NCBI GenBank assembly: GCA_029932715.1
Contig: JAOZPO010000059.1
Span: forward strand, 1-6,079
From: Halobacteria archaeon
GTDB taxonomy: Archaea; Halobacteriota; Syntropharchaeia; Alkanophagales; Methanospirareceae
DNA: 6,079 nucleotides
Direction: 5' to 3'
Shown: in pieces, positions 4,310 to 6,079 of the stretch
Numbering within the stretch: the stretch's first letter is position 1
Layout of the letters: each line of letters starts with the position of its first letter
Notes under the pieces: model-generated
The model's database searches: none
What the model was told of the DNA's origin: nothing
Seen by the model: the letters and a program-made list of their open reading frames with translations, nothing else
Made by a program: the position numbers and the translations under genes

Positions 4310-5485
4310 CTATAATTTATTTTTTTTCCTGTACCCTTTATACACCTCCCGCTGCACGATGAACCGCATTATCTCGTTCGTGCCCGCGGGAATCATCGAG
4401 AGTCGCGCCATCCGGAACGCCCATTCCGCTGGATATTCGTCGGTGACCCCGCGGCCACCCAGTATCTGCACCGTGTTAGTCGCAACCTCGTAGAACGCTT
4501 CAGAAGCAAGCAGTTTCGCCATCGCCGACTCCTTCTCTGCGTTAAACCCCGCATCAATCAACCGTGTCGTATGATAAACCATCAACTTCGCTGCTTCTAA
4601 CTTCGTTACCATATCCGCAACTTTAAAACTTATTGCCTCGAACCTGCTTATTGCCATGCCAAACTGCTCCCGCTCCACCGAATATTTTACCGCAAGTTCA
4701 AGCACCGGTCGCGCCTCACCCACCAGCATCGCGGCATATAACGTCCGTTCAATAGCAAGCTCATCAAACATTATCTTTGCGCCTTCGTTCTCTACGCCGA
4801 GCAGGTTCCCCTTCGGCACATTCAGTTCATTAAACCTGAGATGCGAATTTACAGTGCCGGGAAAACCGCCCAGTAGCTTATAATCTTCTACCACTTCAAA
4901 TCCACGTTTTGGCTCCACGATAAATACGCTCATACCCACCGCAGGGTCCACCTCTGGCTTCGTTATCGCCCACACTAAGAGCACATCCGCCTGGCTCCCG
5001 TTCGTTATGTTCCTTTTCTCTCCACTTATCACGTATTCCTCTTCTTTTGGTGTTGCTTTCGTCTCGATGCGCATCACGTCACTACCCGCTTCTGGCTCTG
5101 TTATGGCAATCGCACCTATTTTTGAACCGCTCTTCAGCGCCGGCAGGTATTTCTGCTGCTGCGCTTCGGTTCCGTACCTGGCAATCGTGGCATACGCATA
5201 AGAGGAAGTGGAATGTATCCACGCAAGCGGTACACATGCGGCACCAAGTTCCTCGGCTAATATCGCTTCACGGGTTAAGCTTCCGCTACCACCGTACCCC
5301 GCAGGCAATACCTGAGCTAACAAACCCTCCTCTCCAAGCTTACCATATAACTCATGGGGATAGAAATCCCGCTCGTTTATCTCCTGCTCTATCTTATGTG
5401 CATCCACACGCTCAAGCAATTCTTTTAGCGCTCCTCTGAATTTGCTCTCAGCCACGGAGAAAAGAAAATCTTCTTTGTTTCTCAT
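4310..5485 (-). CDS. Acyl-CoA dehydrogenase (FAD-dependent)
   Basis: A complete protein of 391 residues, normal for the family, which introduces the alpha-beta double bond into acyl-CoA using FAD and passes electrons to an electron-transfer flavoprotein. The N-terminal helical domain is followed by AIAITEPEAGSD at about 126-136 (signature 1, flavin contact), the beta domain with ITNGSQADVLLVWA, and the C-terminal helices with YSVEREQFG (269-276), QILGGRGVTDEYP (340-352) and IPAGTNEIMR (365-374). The catalytic glutamate of short/medium-chain members (YEGTxE) is Ala367 here, but Glu246 in LAIERTLYAA falls where isovaleryl- and long-chain enzymes carry the base. The enzyme is therefore probably active, with branched-chain or longer acyl-CoA as a guess. 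The ATG lies 12 bases after the DUF89 stop, so the two are likely co-transcribed. It ends with TAG. Confidence 0.93.
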   Translation of the reverse strand: MRNKEDFLFSVAESKFRGALKELLERVDAHKIEQEINERDFYPHELYGKLGEEGLLAQVLPAGYGGSGSLTREAILAEELGAACVPLAWIHSTSSYAYATIARYGTEAQQQKYLPALKSGSKIGAIAITEPEAGSDVMRIETKATPKEEEYVISGEKRNITNGSQADVLLVWAITKPEVDPAVGMSVFIVEPKRGFEVVEDYKLLGGFPGTVNSHLRFNELNVPKGNLLGVENEGAKIMFDELAIERTLYAAMLVGEARPVLELAVKYSVEREQFGMAISRFEAISFKVADMVTKLEAAKLMVYHTTRLIDAGFNAEKESAMAKLLASEAFYEVATNTVQILGGRGVTDEYPAEWAFRMARLSMIPAGTNEIMRFIVQREVYKGYRKKNKL

Positions 5486-5497
5486 TTCGCTTCTTCA

Positions 5498-6079
5498 TTA
5501 CGCGAATTTAGCCACGAGTTCTCCCTTTTTTACCCCTATGGTACTCGCTACCGGTACACATTTCGCCCTGAGAACGTATATCAACCTGCCTCTCAATCCA
5601 AACTCAGCTTCAAACTCTGAAATCGCCTCGTAGTTGCCCATCCCCTTCGCTATCACCAAATATCTGTCATCGCAGAGCACATCCAAAAAACCATCCTCCG
5701 CCTCTTCTAATGACACACCGATGCACTCACCGCTCGGAACTACATTTATCTTTCCCCACAGCCCGGGATTAGAAATGAGCACAGAAGAAGCCGCTTCTTT
5801 CAGATCCTCTACCGTGGCATCGTTCAAAACGGGACCGCTCTTTGGCGAGACCACCACCTCTTTACCCTGTTCTACCAGCTCTTTTATTACAAAGGCATCA
5901 AAAAAAACCTCTCCGGCGTTGTCCGTCAAATATAGAATCTTATCTCCTGCTTTTATCGCCTGTGTTATCAAATCCGCATCCCAATTAAGTTTCTCATTTA
6001 ACGTATGCTCAAACTTCTCTTTAAAAACGTCGTTGTCGAATGAATAGCCCTTCACACCATATTCCATAGAATTTGCCGA
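5498..6079 (-). CDS. DUF89 / ARMT1-like family protein, 5' end outside the window
   Basis: 193 residues are visible, with an open frame to the window edge. The first visible residues, SANSMEYGVKGYSFD, already match the interior of the family (ANS.(E/D)(Y/F)G), so the ATG at 6065-6067 is internal and perhaps 90-100 residues are missing. Counting from that Met: YLTDNAGE with Asp49-Asn50 (metal-binding DN of the fold), VVSPKSGPVLNDAT at 72-85, LVIAKGMGNYEAISE at 137-151 (the KGxGNYE signature), and the C-terminal LRAKCVPVASTIGVKKG. DUF89 proteins are metal-dependent phosphatase-like enzymes, with proposed roles in removing damaged phosphometabolites; the natural substrate here is unknown. It lies immediately upstream of the acyl-CoA dehydrogenase gene, in the same direction; the shared promoter must be outside the window. 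Confidence 0.9.
   Translation of the reverse strand, partial: SANSMEYGVKGYSFDNDVFKEKFEHTLNEKLNWDADLITQAIKAGDKILYLTDNAGEVFFDAFVIKELVEQGKEVVVSPKSGPVLNDATVEDLKEAASSVLISNPGLWGKINVVPSGECIGVSLEEAEDGFLDVLCDDRYLVIAKGMGNYEAISEFEAEFGLRGRLIYVLRAKCVPVASTIGVKKGELVAKFA

Noticed and set aside
5047..5439. Plus-strand ORF of 130 codons
   Set aside because: It lies wholly antisense to the well-conserved acyl-CoA dehydrogenase.
5634..6047. Plus-strand ORF of 137 codons
   Set aside because: It is the antisense of the DUF89 gene; its Ser/Thr-rich composition is what the complement of the real frame gives.

Overview
The window looks archaeal, most likely a euryarchaeon related to anaerobic methane or alkane oxidisers (ANME-1/Methanophagales, Syntrophoarchaeum-like). 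The support is indirect: a short single-domain CbiX/CfbA metallochelatase (the archaeal form, shared by the cobalamin and F430 routes), a tRNA-Leu gene with no encoded CCA, TATA/BRE-like promoters, a DUF89 protein, a DUF2341 surface-protein N-terminus and an MJ1317-like MFS transporter. The lineage is an inference; nothing here fixes it.

Left third (1-2062): a gene graveyard. Five coding units in a row are broken in different ways. (1) A secreted DUF2341 protein on the minus strand runs off the left edge and carries an in-frame TGA after its N-terminal region. (2) A C-terminal stub of a Glu/Leu/Phe/Val dehydrogenase lies on the minus strand and (3) a C-terminal stub of a Cys/Met-metabolism PLP enzyme (methionine gamma-lyase type) on the plus strand; they meet head to head at about 774-784, as expected if one deletion removed the shared promoter region and both 5' parts of a divergent pair. 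(4) An acyl-CoA synthetase has an in-frame TGA, an internal deletion joining its N-terminal part to its C-terminal subdomain at a Tyr-Arg-Ile sequence, and no 3' end. (5) A 546-bp element with perfect 14-bp inverted ends is an internally deleted, frameshifted relic of a transposase resembling the IS1182 family, with a foreign-looking hairpin plus T8 in the middle.

Middle (2063-4012): intact genes. A 12-TM MFS transporter has a good archaeal promoter and two back-to-back dyads at the predicted transcription start. It is followed by cfbA/cbiX, with a possible 19-codon ORF overlapping the cfbA start by ATGA. A convergent tRNA-Leu(UAA) gene sits on the minus strand.

Right third (4013-6079): an AT-rich intergenic stretch holds an imperfect 140-bp inverted repeat with nested hairpins. 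Beyond it, an operon-like minus-strand pair: a DUF89 protein (5' part outside the window) and, 12 bases downstream, a complete acyl-CoA dehydrogenase whose catalytic glutamate appears to sit in the isovaleryl-CoA dehydrogenase position.

I see no new defence or mobile system. The most notable content is the density of independent lesions on the left, the relic element, the intergenic inverted repeat and the active-site arrangement of the acyl-CoA dehydrogenase.
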